Below, one piece after another: positions 35,594 through 43,124 of a stretch of DNA of 64,000 nt; the first letter of the stretch is position 1; every line of letters starts with the position of its first letter. Location of the stretch: assembly GCA_944325785.1 (NCBI GenBank), contig CALVBN010000004.1:1-64000 (forward strand), in the 5' to 3' direction. Source of the stretch: Candidatus Gastranaerophilales bacterium (GTDB taxonomy: Bacteria > Cyanobacteriota > Vampirovibrionia > Gastranaerophilales > Gastranaerophilaceae). The notes below the pieces were generated by a model. It ran no database searches. It saw only the letters and a list, made by a program, of their open reading frames with translations, and was not told the DNA's origin. Made by a program: the position numbers and the translations under genes.

Positions 35594-35677
35594 TCCATTT
35601 TTTTACACATGTATATAAAGTAATTTTTTCTTTATAAATTGCCTTTTTGTAAAAAAACTTTACATTATTGATATAAC

Positions 35678-36484
35678 TTAACCCTTTACAGCTCCATCCA
35701 TAGGATTGTTTATCAAATATTTTTTACCGAGAATAAAAACCGCAATAACTGGTATTGAACAAATACAAGAGCAAGCCATCAACTCTCCCCAGAGTGTTAT
35801 TTCCCTAAAAGAACTTTTGAAAATAGTAAGCCCCACGGCAATTGTTCTCATGCTTTCAGAATTTGTAACAATAAGAGGCCACATAAAACTATTCCATGTC
35901 ATTACAAAAGTGTAAATCGCTAAAGATGCCACAGCGGGCGAAGCGCACGGAAGCGCAACTTTAAAAAACGTCTGGAAGCAATTACACCCGTCAAGCTTGG
36001 ATGCGTCCTCCAGCTCTTTTGAAAAACTCAAAAAATACTGCCTCATCATAAATACGCCGAATCCTCCGAAAATTGCAGGAACAATTAATGCTTGATATGT
36101 ATCTATCCAGCCGAGCCTGCTCATCAAATAAAATAACGGTACAATATTAACCTGCGGAGGAACCATCATACTGAGTATTATTATAAAAAATAAAATATTA
36201 CTCCCCTTAAACTTTAGTCTTGCAAATCCGTACCCAGCAAGTGCAGAAATCAAAACCTGTCCGGCAGTTGCAACAACTGTTACAATTAAACTATTTAGAA
36301 AATATCTTGCGGCAGGAATTGATGCAAAAACATTTTTATACGCACAAAAAGAAAGGTTTATGTTTTTGTAATCCGTAAAAATATTTTCATTACCGCTTAA
36401 AGATATTAAAAACATTGCTAAAAAAGGTATTAGCATTGATATTGCCGTTAAAATAAGAATTAGATGTAAAAGCAATTTTTTCAT
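35678..36484 (-). CDS. Carbohydrate ABC transporter permease (MalG/UgpE type)
   Basis: It has 268 aa and six transmembrane helices. The EAA loop that contacts the ATPase is at EDASKLDGCNCFQTFFKVALP (residues split over about 165-185), and the protein ends in NPMDGAVKG, typical of MalG-like CUT1 permeases. It needs a second permease, a binding protein and an ATPase, none of which are in the window. The gene is flanked on both sides by lineage-specific genes. Confidence 0.92.
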   Translation of the reverse strand: MKKLLLHLILILTAISMLIPFLAMFLISLSGNENIFTDYKNINLSFCAYKNVFASIPAARYFLNSLIVTVVATAGQVLISALAGYGFARLKFKGSNILFFIIILSMMVPPQVNIVPLFYLMSRLGWIDTYQALIVPAIFGGFGVFMMRQYFLSFSKELEDASKLDGCNCFQTFFKVALPCASPAVASLAIYTFVMTWNSFMWPLIVTNSESMRTIAVGLTIFKSSFREITLWGELMACSCICSIPVIAVFILGKKYLINNPMDGAVKG

Positions 36485-36546
36485 AAGACTATTTTATTAC
36501 ACTAAGATAATAAAAAAAATGTTTTTTTTATGTTTACATAATAATT

Positions 36547-37335
36547 ATGAGATACCAAAAATTAGACAGATTTTTAAACTCTTCATCGCTTGCAGCATCA
36601 ATATTTCTGGCAAGCGGGATTTATAAAACCTGCAAAGATTACAATAATGCAAGCCCTAAATACAAAAAACGATTTCTAATAAAAGATTCCGTCGTGCTTA
36701 CCGGTTCTGCCATAGGAATGCTTGCTAATAAATCTCTGTCAAACAAAATCTCACACGCCCCTCTTTATGAAAAAGCTGTAACAAAAATTTCTACAAAAAT
36801 TAACAGAAGGAAATACGAAGTAGCGCTCAGATATACAAAAGACATTGTTAAAGAACTATTCTCCGGCTTTATGTCAGTCGCATCCGGTGTCCTTGGAGCC
36901 TTAGGAGCAGACTATCTTCTTTCTAAAACAAAATTTAAACAACCCAAATACAATACAGTAAATCCACCGCAGCAAAATAAACTCTCTGCCTACACCCAAT
37001 CAAGACTGGATCGTTTTGCTGATGCCGATACCAGAAATGCCATATATACAAGCCTTACAGACATGCCGGCAATGAAGTTTGTTTCAAGCAGTATGGTCGG
37101 CGCACAAGCCATAGAGCTTGCAAAGGATAAAGAATTTGATAAAAGACTCAAACATACAACAGAATACCTTGTTAATGATACACTAATCCCGCTTTTATTC
37201 CTTTCAACTTCCAGCGCATTAACAAAAAAATTAAAACCCAAATACAGAATACCAATAGTATTCACCTCTGTTGCAGGCGGTACCCTTATAACTAATAAAG
37301 CGCTTGATAAATATTTCAAGAAAGAATATTCATAA
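36547..37335 (+). CDS. Lineage-specific membrane protein
   Basis: It has 262 aa and no recognised family. Hydrophobic segments lie near residues 13-25, 48-62, 108-125 (FMSVASGVLGALGADYLL) and 212-250 in a basic background. A polar linker with Pro/Gln lies at about 135-150. It is probably a polytopic inner-membrane protein. Confidence 0.6.
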   Translation: MRYQKLDRFLNSSSLAASIFLASGIYKTCKDYNNASPKYKKRFLIKDSVVLTGSAIGMLANKSLSNKISHAPLYEKAVTKISTKINRRKYEVALRYTKDIVKELFSGFMSVASGVLGALGADYLLSKTKFKQPKYNTVNPPQQNKLSAYTQSRLDRFADADTRNAIYTSLTDMPAMKFVSSSMVGAQAIELAKDKEFDKRLKHTTEYLVNDTLIPLLFLSTSSALTKKLKPKYRIPIVFTSVAGGTLITNKALDKYFKKEYS

Positions 37336-37412
37336 CAAATGTAAATTTTTATAAAAATCGTATATACTTTTCACTCAAAAATTGAAACCTATGATAAAAT
37401 CATGCTTAAGAT

Positions 37413-37643
37413 ATGAATAATATAATAAATAACATAAGCAGTACGGGTTTTGGCGCAAGGATACGTTTTAAGAATAACGCATTAAAACGGGAGCCGGCAG
37501 GAAATCAATACGTTCGGGCTTGTGCAGGCGCAGGAGCGGGCGCCGTAAAATACGCAAAAAAAGCATTCATATTTACAATAAGCATTTCAGCATTAATATC
37601 AAAGGTCAAACAAATAAAGAATAGTGTTAGAATACCATCCTAA
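37413..37643 (+). CDS. Small Gly/Ala-rich protein
   Basis: It has 76 aa, starting MNNIINNISSTGFGAR, with the F-G motif at residues 13-14. An ACAGAGAGAVKYAKK stretch precedes a hydrophobic segment (FIFTISISALI). Not recognised. It is directly followed by another small protein with a similar leader, so they may be related. Confidence 0.45.
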   Translation: MNNIINNISSTGFGARIRFKNNALKREPAGNQYVRACAGAGAGAVKYAKKAFIFTISISALISKVKQIKNSVRIPS

Positions 37644-37673
37644 ATGGGTAAAAAGAAAGGAAAAAAGGAAATT

Positions 37674-37901
37674 ATGAAAATCAATGCTATTGGTGTAACA
37701 ACATTCGGAAACAAATCTCAAATCGCAAAGAAAGCTGCTGCAGGATTAATGACAGCTGCAGGTGCCGGACTTGCTGCAGATACATTTGTAAAGGGTTTAT
37801 CTAAACCGGAAAAATCCGTTGAAGAAAATATTGTAAGAGGCAATGACGAAGGATGGAATCCTTGTGATACTATCTGCTTTGGCGATGACTGCGACTGCTA
37901 A
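37674..37901 (+). CDS. Small protein with Cys/Asp-rich C-terminal tail
   Basis: It is 75 aa from ATG 37674, which has AAGGAAA upstream; the longer frame from 37644 adds only a Lys-rich decapeptide. The N-terminal leader is AIGVTTFGNKSQIAKK. A Gly/Ala-rich hydrophobic stretch follows (AAGLMTAAGAGLAADTF), then an acidic tail ending NPCDTICFGDDCDC with four cysteines. The tail could bind metal or be modified; this is speculation. It stands 6 nt before the acyltransferase gene. Confidence 0.6.
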   Translation: MKINAIGVTTFGNKSQIAKKAAAGLMTAAGAGLAADTFVKGLSKPEKSVEENIVRGNDEGWNPCDTICFGDDCDC

Positions 37902-37907
37902 TAGATT

Positions 37908-38855
37908 ATGATATTACCAATAAAACAAAATTATAACAGGGGACAGAGCTTTAGAAGTTCTGTCCCTGTTTCTAAAAAAATGCTCAATGCTTTCAATTAT
38001 AAAAGCATTGATAAAAATTCTGCCGAATATATAGAATATGTTTATTATTTATTAAAGCAGATGTGCAGACAGACAGCGGAGATTAATGTTGAAACTGAAC
38101 GTCTGCAGGATATTGCCGAATTAAAAGAACCTGCTGTCTTTATCATGAATCATACCGCACATCAGATGAAAGATATTAACGCAGCAAAATTTTTTAATGC
38201 CCTTTTATATCGTGAATACATTTATCACAACAGAGCTGAGAGCTGTCCGCGGAGCAAAATTTTTGCGAACAAAAATATTCTCAAAAAACAACCCGACAGC
38301 GGTGAGGAATACAAATGGCTCGGAGTTATTCCGATAAATGCGGGAATAAGGAGCAAGGGCAAGGTCGAAAATGCCAATACTATAAGACACGTTGTTCAAG
38401 AGCTTGCCGAAAATAAGATAAACTTTTTTATATTTCCGGAAGGTTCACTTGCCGGTTTGACTTTTCTTCCTCTTAAGTATAAATTTCAGCCCGGGGTTTC
38501 TGCAATAATAAAAAAAGTTTTGGAGTTTAAAGACAAAATCAATGTTTTTCCGCTTGGATTTGCACACAACAAAGACCTGTCCGCCATTCATATAGGCAGC
38601 CCCGTATTGTTCTGCAAAAATAAAGAAACATATACGGCAGGGCGCGGAAATATAAATTCAGAATTTTTTGACAAAAATTTGGCTGATTTCTATTCCGGCA
38701 AAGATGAAATTGTTTTAACAGAAAAAGGAAAGCCTGTTAATTCATCAAAAGTAGTTCCTTATATATCCGGAATTCTTGCCAAAAATCTGGAATGCTGTAC
38801 AAAAGAAGCGCAAAGAGATTTGCAAAACAGCGGGGGCAGGGTATTTGAAATATGA
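37908..38855 (+). CDS. PlsC-like glycerol-phosphate acyltransferase domain protein
   Basis: It has 315 aa. The acyltransferase pattern is present: FIMNHTAHQMKD (non-standard spacing of the NHx4D motif, here H-x6-D or H-x3-D), a central GVIPINAG block, FFIFPEGSLAG (the FPEGT motif) and VFPLGFA. These families move acyl chains onto lysophosphatidate or related acceptors at the membrane. The altered first motif makes activity uncertain. The N terminus carries QSFRSSVP, similar to other leaders here. Its last 4 bp overlap the zincin gene. Confidence 0.7.
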   Translation: MILPIKQNYNRGQSFRSSVPVSKKMLNAFNYKSIDKNSAEYIEYVYYLLKQMCRQTAEINVETERLQDIAELKEPAVFIMNHTAHQMKDINAAKFFNALLYREYIYHNRAESCPRSKIFANKNILKKQPDSGEEYKWLGVIPINAGIRSKGKVENANTIRHVVQELAENKINFFIFPEGSLAGLTFLPLKYKFQPGVSAIIKKVLEFKDKINVFPLGFAHNKDLSAIHIGSPVLFCKNKETYTAGRGNINSEFFDKNLADFYSGKDEIVLTEKGKPVNSSKVVPYISGILAKNLECCTKEAQRDLQNSGGRVFEI

Positions 38856-39382
38856 AGATTTTTGCAAATCTATCAGCCTTAAAATATAAATGCGCCTATA
38901 ATACTCTTCTTTATATAAATAAAAATAATTCAAGAACTAAACAGTACAAAGAAGAGGGATTTAAGCTTCTTGCGGGAAAAGTGGAAAAACTTCCGGATGA
39001 AATTGCCTTCCGCCCGAAGTTTATTAAACAGTCAAGCTGCATAAAGGTTTTTGATAAATTGTATCTTTTTATCTCAAAAGCAAATCTTAAAAAACCAGCT
39101 TCAGAAAAATTTGATGCACTTTTTCACGAAATAGGACACTGGCTCCATTTTCAAGATATGCCAAATCTGACAGAACGCAGACACATATGGGCTGATGCGG
39201 ATATTGAAAAAATTAAACATGATGTATCTGAGTATGCAGCAAGCGCGCAGGATGGCAGGGAATTTGTAGCAGAAGTGTTTAAGGGGCTGGTAAAAGGCAA
39301 AATTTACGATGATTATATTATGTCGCTTTATAAACGCTTAAACGGTCCTAAAGTAAATAATACATTAGAGTGTAATATCTAA
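38852..39382 (+). CDS. Zincin-like metallopeptidase
   Basis: It has 176 aa. FHEIGHWLH at residues 91-99 is an HExxH zinc-peptidase motif (H92, E93, H96), with EFVAEVF about 40 residues on as a possible third ligand. The ATGA overlap with the acyltransferase gene shows co-translation. No signal peptide is seen. Its small size and context suggest a dedicated processing enzyme rather than a general protease; that is inference. Confidence 0.7.
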   Translation: MKIFANLSALKYKCAYNTLLYINKNNSRTKQYKEEGFKLLAGKVEKLPDEIAFRPKFIKQSSCIKVFDKLYLFISKANLKKPASEKFDALFHEIGHWLHFQDMPNLTERRHIWADADIEKIKHDVSEYAASAQDGREFVAEVFKGLVKGKIYDDYIMSLYKRLNGPKVNNTLECNI

Positions 39383-39410
39383 ATAAACTTCAACTAGATC
39401 AGATGATAAA

Positions 39411-39442
39411 AAAGAGGTTCAAGAAAATCTTGAACCTCTTTT
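39411..39442 (-). terminator. Terminator beyond the tRNA-Pro fragment
   Basis: AAGAGGTTCAAGA and TCTTGAACCTCTT form a 13-bp stem, with T/A runs on both sides; it may serve both strands. Confidence 0.75.
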
Positions 39443-39444
39443 AA

Positions 39445-39497
39445 ATAAATGGTCGGGATGACACGATTTGAACGTGCGCCCCCTCGTCCCAAGCGAG
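39445..39497 (-). repeat. 3' tRNA-Pro fragment, distal att-like repeat
   Basis: It copies the 3' portion of tRNA-Pro (anticodon arm through CCA plus ATTTAT) found at 41377-41430, with one base missing in the variable/T-stem region. After AAGCGAG the sequence diverges, so no 5' half is present. This is the expected displaced end left by integration into the 3' end of a tRNA gene. Confidence 0.85.
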
Positions 39498-39737
39498 CTT
39501 TTACTCATTAAATCCTGTATTATTTAACGTATGTAAACGTAATTATATTCATTATTTTCATGATTTTAATTCGTTTAAATTCATTTATACTTTTTTAGAT
39601 ATTTTAAAGTCAATTACACAATAATTACATACTAGAGATAATAATGATAAACTTTTTATTTTGCTTGATTTTTTTAATAAAATATATTATAATATATTTA
39701 AAATAGCATAACATATACTATAATATATTTTAATCTT
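39498..39737 (+). promoter_or_regulatory. AT-rich promoter region of hipBA
   Basis: No gene is seen. Two direct copies of TATAATATATTT (around 39688 and 39718) precede the hipB ATG and may be promoter and operator repeats. The second TATAAT would give a 5' leader of only about 7 nt. Confidence 0.5.
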
Positions 39738-40058
39738 ATGAAAAAAACATCAGTAATACCAATACCTGTAAATAAAGCATTAAAAAAACTCGGTGCAGAT
39801 TTAAAAGAAGCACGCATTAAAAGACGACTTACAATGGCACTGGTAGAAGAACGTGCAGGAATTACGCATATTACCTTAACTAAAGTGGAAAAAGGCGATT
39901 CAGGTGTTTCTATGGGAATTTATGCCAAAGTTATGTTTGTACTTGGTTTGATAGATAACCTTTATAACCTTGCAGACCCCGATAGTGATACGGTAGGCAA
40001 GATATATGATAAAGATAATCTGCCCAAAAGAGTCCGCTACAAAAAGGACGAGGGGTAA
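39738..40058 (+). CDS. hipB: HipB-type antitoxin
   Basis: This 106-aa XRE-family protein has an HTH near residues 30-65 (LTMALVEERAGITHITLTKV), followed by GIYAKVMFVLGL, as in HipB partners of HipA kinases. It is expected to bind its own promoter with HipA. It lies 15 nt before hipA. Confidence 0.88.
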   Translation: MKKTSVIPIPVNKALKKLGADLKEARIKRRLTMALVEERAGITHITLTKVEKGDSGVSMGIYAKVMFVLGLIDNLYNLADPDSDTVGKIYDKDNLPKRVRYKKDEG

Positions 40059-40073
40059 AAAGGGGAAAGCACC

Positions 40074-41309
40074 GTGTCAGATAAAAAAGTTTTAGTCTAT
40101 ATAGAATTGAATAATAAAAACCATTTTGTCGGAAATCTCTGGACTCACTTTAACAGAGGCAAAGAAACTTCTGATTTCGAGTATTCAAAGGAATGGTTAA
40201 ATAACAATAAAGCATTTTCTTTAGAACCGGGCTTATTCTTTGGCTCCGGCAAACAGGTAAACCCGAGACAAACAGCATTGTTCGGCTCATTTGGTGACTC
40301 CGCACCTGATACATGGGGCAGAATCCTTATGAAAAGATACGAAAACCAGCTTGCAAAAGAAGAAAACAGAAGTCCAAAAACCCTAAATGAAATCGACTAC
40401 CTTTTATATGTAAATGATTATGCAAGACAGGGTGCTTTACGATTCAAAACAGAAGAAAGTGAAGAGTTTTTGTATCCGGGGAGTTTAAAATCCATACCCC
40501 CATTGGTAAATCTAACTAAACTACTTGCGGCAACAGAAAAAGTTATAGCTTCAGAAGAAAAGAATAGTGATTTACAACTGTTACTAGCCCCTGGTTCATC
40601 TCTGGGCGGTGCCAGACCAAAAGCCAGTGTTATTGATAAAAAAGGGAATTTATGTATTGCGAAATTTCCTAAAAAGGATGACTTTACAAATAACGTCTTA
40701 TGGGAAGCGGTTGCACTTACGCTCGCTAAAAACTGCGGTTTAAAAGTTCAAGAATGGTCTTTACATAAAGCGGGAACTAAAGATGTCATTGTTCTAAAAC
40801 GTTTCGACAGAAAAGGAGAACAACGAATCCCATTCTTATCTGCAATGAGTATGCTTAATGCTGTTGATAATGACAGTCAAACCCACAGTTATATGGAAAT
40901 TGCAGATGCAATAAGGCAATACGGAGCCGCCCCTAATGAAGATTTAAGAGAATTGTGGAAAAGAATTGTATTTTCAATTTTAATATCAAACACGGATGAC
41001 CACCTTAGAAACCATGGATTTTTATATGTAAATGAAGGCGGATGGCGGTTATCCCCCCTGTATGATGTTAATCCAAGCAATGACAATAAAAATGTTTTAA
41101 GCACCTATATAACGGAATATGACAACTCACAAAGTTTGGATTTAGCTTTAGAAGTAAGTGAATATTTTGATATCATGCTTGAAACGGCTAAAAATATTAT
41201 TACAGATATAAAAAAACAAACTGCACAATGGCGGCTGGTTGCTCAAAATCTGGGGTTATCAAAATCCGAAATTAATAAAATGGAAGATGCTTTTATGCTA
41301 TCAAAATAA
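40074..41309 (+). CDS. hipA: HipA-type serine/threonine kinase toxin
   Basis: It has 411 aa. HipA kinases phosphorylate glutamyl-tRNA synthetase and related targets, inducing dormancy. The ATP loop is PGSSLGGARPKA (about 173-184), the catalytic loop SNTDDHLRNHGF (about 303-314), and the metal motif LSPLYDVNPS follows. The N-terminal HipA domain has LFGSFGDSAPDTWG. GTG start with AGGGGAAAG upstream. It is the sole cargo, with hipB, of the tRNA-Pro-bounded island. Confidence 0.94.
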   Translation: MSDKKVLVYIELNNKNHFVGNLWTHFNRGKETSDFEYSKEWLNNNKAFSLEPGLFFGSGKQVNPRQTALFGSFGDSAPDTWGRILMKRYENQLAKEENRSPKTLNEIDYLLYVNDYARQGALRFKTEESEEFLYPGSLKSIPPLVNLTKLLAATEKVIASEEKNSDLQLLLAPGSSLGGARPKASVIDKKGNLCIAKFPKKDDFTNNVLWEAVALTLAKNCGLKVQEWSLHKAGTKDVIVLKRFDRKGEQRIPFLSAMSMLNAVDNDSQTHSYMEIADAIRQYGAAPNEDLRELWKRIVFSILISNTDDHLRNHGFLYVNEGGWRLSPLYDVNPSNDNKNVLSTYITEYDNSQSLDLALEVSEYFDIMLETAKNIITDIKKQTAQWRLVAQNLGLSKSEINKMEDAFMLSK

Positions 41310-41343
41310 AAGATACATAATAATTACATAATGAGAGCAAAAA

Positions 41344-41376
41344 AAAGGATTTTAGGAAATTCCTAAAACCCTTTTT
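41344..41376 (-). terminator. Terminator of tRNA-Pro
   Basis: TTTTAGGAA and TTCCTAAAA form the stem; on the minus strand it is followed by seven T. Confidence 0.8.
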
Positions 41377-41381
41377 ATAAA

Positions 41382-41458
41382 TGGTCGGGATGACACGATT
41401 TGAACGTGCGACCCCCTCGTCCCAAGCGAGGTGCGCTACCAAGCTGCGCTACATCCCG
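41382..41458 (-). tRNA. tRNA-Pro (TGG), CCA encoded
   Basis: Acceptor CGGGATG / CATCCCG is fully paired. Anticodon stem CCTCG/CGAGG with loop CTTGGGA gives anticodon TGG. The T loop is TTCAAAT. The discriminator A is followed by CCA (41382-41384), unlike the two other tRNAs here. Its 3' portion is duplicated at 39445-39497. Confidence 0.95.
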
Positions 41459-41477
41459 TCGCATATATCAAGAATTC

Positions 41478-41558
41478 GCGCACCTCCGGTGCTACCTCTC
41501 GAAAAACGTGACATTTAGTCACCTTTTTCTCGGCACAGTCAAGCTGCGCTACATCCCG
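41478..41558 (-). repeat. tRNA-linked element upstream of tRNA-Pro
   Basis: On the minus strand the first 18 nt of tRNA-Pro (41541-41558) are followed by ACTGTGCCGAGAAAAA, a hairpin GTGAC-TAAAT-GTCAC between A and T runs, CGAGAGGTAGC, and a hairpin GCACC-GGA-GGTGC. The junction after the tRNA 5' part (CTTG then ACT) is the same as in the tRNA-Lys elements (GTTG then ACT). GAATTCTT followed by a TATAT-like run precedes both the fragment and the real tRNA. Confidence 0.75.
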
Positions 41559-41575
41559 ATATAAAGAATTCTATA

Positions 41576-42631
41576 TTAAACATTATTCACGGTCAAGCGA
41601 TTTACGTTGAAAGCTTTTAAAAAATACTCAGCGTGAGTGTACACATCTGACACTTCTATGGAATTTATATCGTATTTTGCCAATCCTCTGTTAAATTTAT
41701 AATCAAAATCCTGCGGGAAAACATACCTAATGTTATCTCTGTTATACGGCAAATACAAACCGTAGAAAGAACCGTTTGAAATACAAATTGTATTAACATT
41801 CCCGCACATTGCCAGATGTATAGTCCCTGTTTCGTTAGCTACCAGCAGGCAGGCTTTTTTAGAAAGATTGTCATACAATGACTTAACCGAAAATCTTCCC
41901 GCTGTATTGATGATTTTTTCTTTTTTGTTACACATTGAAATTAATCTTTCAATATCTCCTCTGTTCGGTTCTTCGCCGAGAATAACAATTTCATTGGTAT
42001 AATGTTCGGTAATTTGATTAATCAACATTGCATATTTTTCAAGTTCCCAGCACCTTAAAGCATGATTTGCAAACGGTGATATAAAAATTGAATTTTCGCG
42101 GATTTCATTGTCTGTATTTGTAAAATACGGATAGTTAAAATCTTCTATTTTTTCTTCAATTAGATTCTCAAAAGCCTTTTGCAAAATTTTAGTCTGAAAT
42201 TCTGATACCCTGGCATGTATATTGCACACCAATTTCCTTTTCGCCTTAATTTTTTTTAACCAGATTTTTTCAAATTTTTCCTGCCCGCTATACAAACAAA
42301 CAAGCTCCTCTGTTTCTAACTTGTTTAATACTGATGATGCACCCCTTGTATCAACACAAAGGATTTCATCCGCATACTGAGAGTCATAAGCTTCTGCCAG
42401 TGATAAAAAATTCTTGCGGATTATCAGGATGATATTATAATCCCGATATTTTCTGCTCTTTTTTACATACTTCAAAAAATTATGCATCAAAATATAATCG
42501 CCGAGTCCGCGCGTTTCAAGAAATGCAATAGTTTTCTCCTTGCGCGGAAATGCAAACTTAATCCCCAAAATCCGCCATACTTCTTTTCTGTACGTTAATT
42601 CTTTTGAATATAAAAAATCAAAAATTTTCAT
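41576..42631 (-). CDS. Glycosyltransferase family 9-like protein
   Basis: It is 351 aa from M5. It resembles ADP-heptose:LPS heptosyltransferases (GT9, GT-B fold): RGLGDYILMHNFLKY near the start, SIFISPFANHALRCWELEKYAMLI at the second-domain start, and a VANETGTIHLAMCGNVNTICI segment with the typical D/E-T-G-x-x-H-L-A motif. It is likely to work on envelope glycans. No partner LPS gene is adjacent. Confidence 0.8.
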   Translation of the reverse strand: MKIFDFLYSKELTYRKEVWRILGIKFAFPRKEKTIAFLETRGLGDYILMHNFLKYVKKSRKYRDYNIILIIRKNFLSLAEAYDSQYADEILCVDTRGASSVLNKLETEELVCLYSGQEKFEKIWLKKIKAKRKLVCNIHARVSEFQTKILQKAFENLIEEKIEDFNYPYFTNTDNEIRENSIFISPFANHALRCWELEKYAMLINQITEHYTNEIVILGEEPNRGDIERLISMCNKKEKIINTAGRFSVKSLYDNLSKKACLLVANETGTIHLAMCGNVNTICISNGSFYGLYLPYNRDNIRYVFPQDFDYKFNRGLAKYDINSIEVSDVYTHAEYFLKAFNVNRLTVNNV

Positions 42632-42739
42632 AACTTTTAACAATGATTTGTATTTATGAATTCTATATTATACGTTGATTTATTCTATATAAAACATTGA
42701 ACTATTGCAAGTTATAACCTAAAATAAGGTTTAAAACTT

Positions 42740-43090
42740 ATGCTGTCAAGTTATTATGAAAAAATGGGCATAAAAGAAATTCTCGGAAAACGTATCAAAG
42801 CCCTGCGTATAAAAAATAATCTTACGCAGGCAGAGCTTGCGGAAAAAGTTAATATTGCCTCCAAACACCAGAGCTGCATTGAAACTGGGAAAAATTTTCC
42901 TTCCGCAGAGCTTATTGAAAAATACGCAGACGTATTTAACATTGATGCCTGTGAATTTTTCTCAATTTCACCATTCAAAATTCAAGAATCCAGACAGGAT
43001 ATAATCAGGGAGATAAACCAACAGTTCAACAGGGCAACTGATTATGAATTATTTCTTATCAAAAAAATTGTAAAGGATATAATAGAATAA
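42740..43090 (+). CDS. XRE-family regulator
   Basis: It has 116 aa; M9 at 42764 is an alternative start. The HTH is at residues 25-60 (LTQAELAEKVNIASKHQSCIE then PSAELIEKYADVF). A 40-residue helical tail may mediate dimerisation. It is transcribed toward ilvB, but the 55-nt gap holds a TATAAT, so ilvB may have its own promoter. Confidence 0.8.
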   Translation: MLSSYYEKMGIKEILGKRIKALRIKNNLTQAELAEKVNIASKHQSCIETGKNFPSAELIEKYADVFNIDACEFFSISPFKIQESRQDIIREINQQFNRATDYELFLIKKIVKDIIE

Positions 43091-43124
43091 ATCTGTGTTT
43101 GTAAAAAGGTTATACTTTTAATTT

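Noticed and set aside
39445..39520. Second functional tRNA-Pro
   Set aside because: Only the 3' portion is present; the acceptor 5' strand and D arm are missing and one base is deleted.
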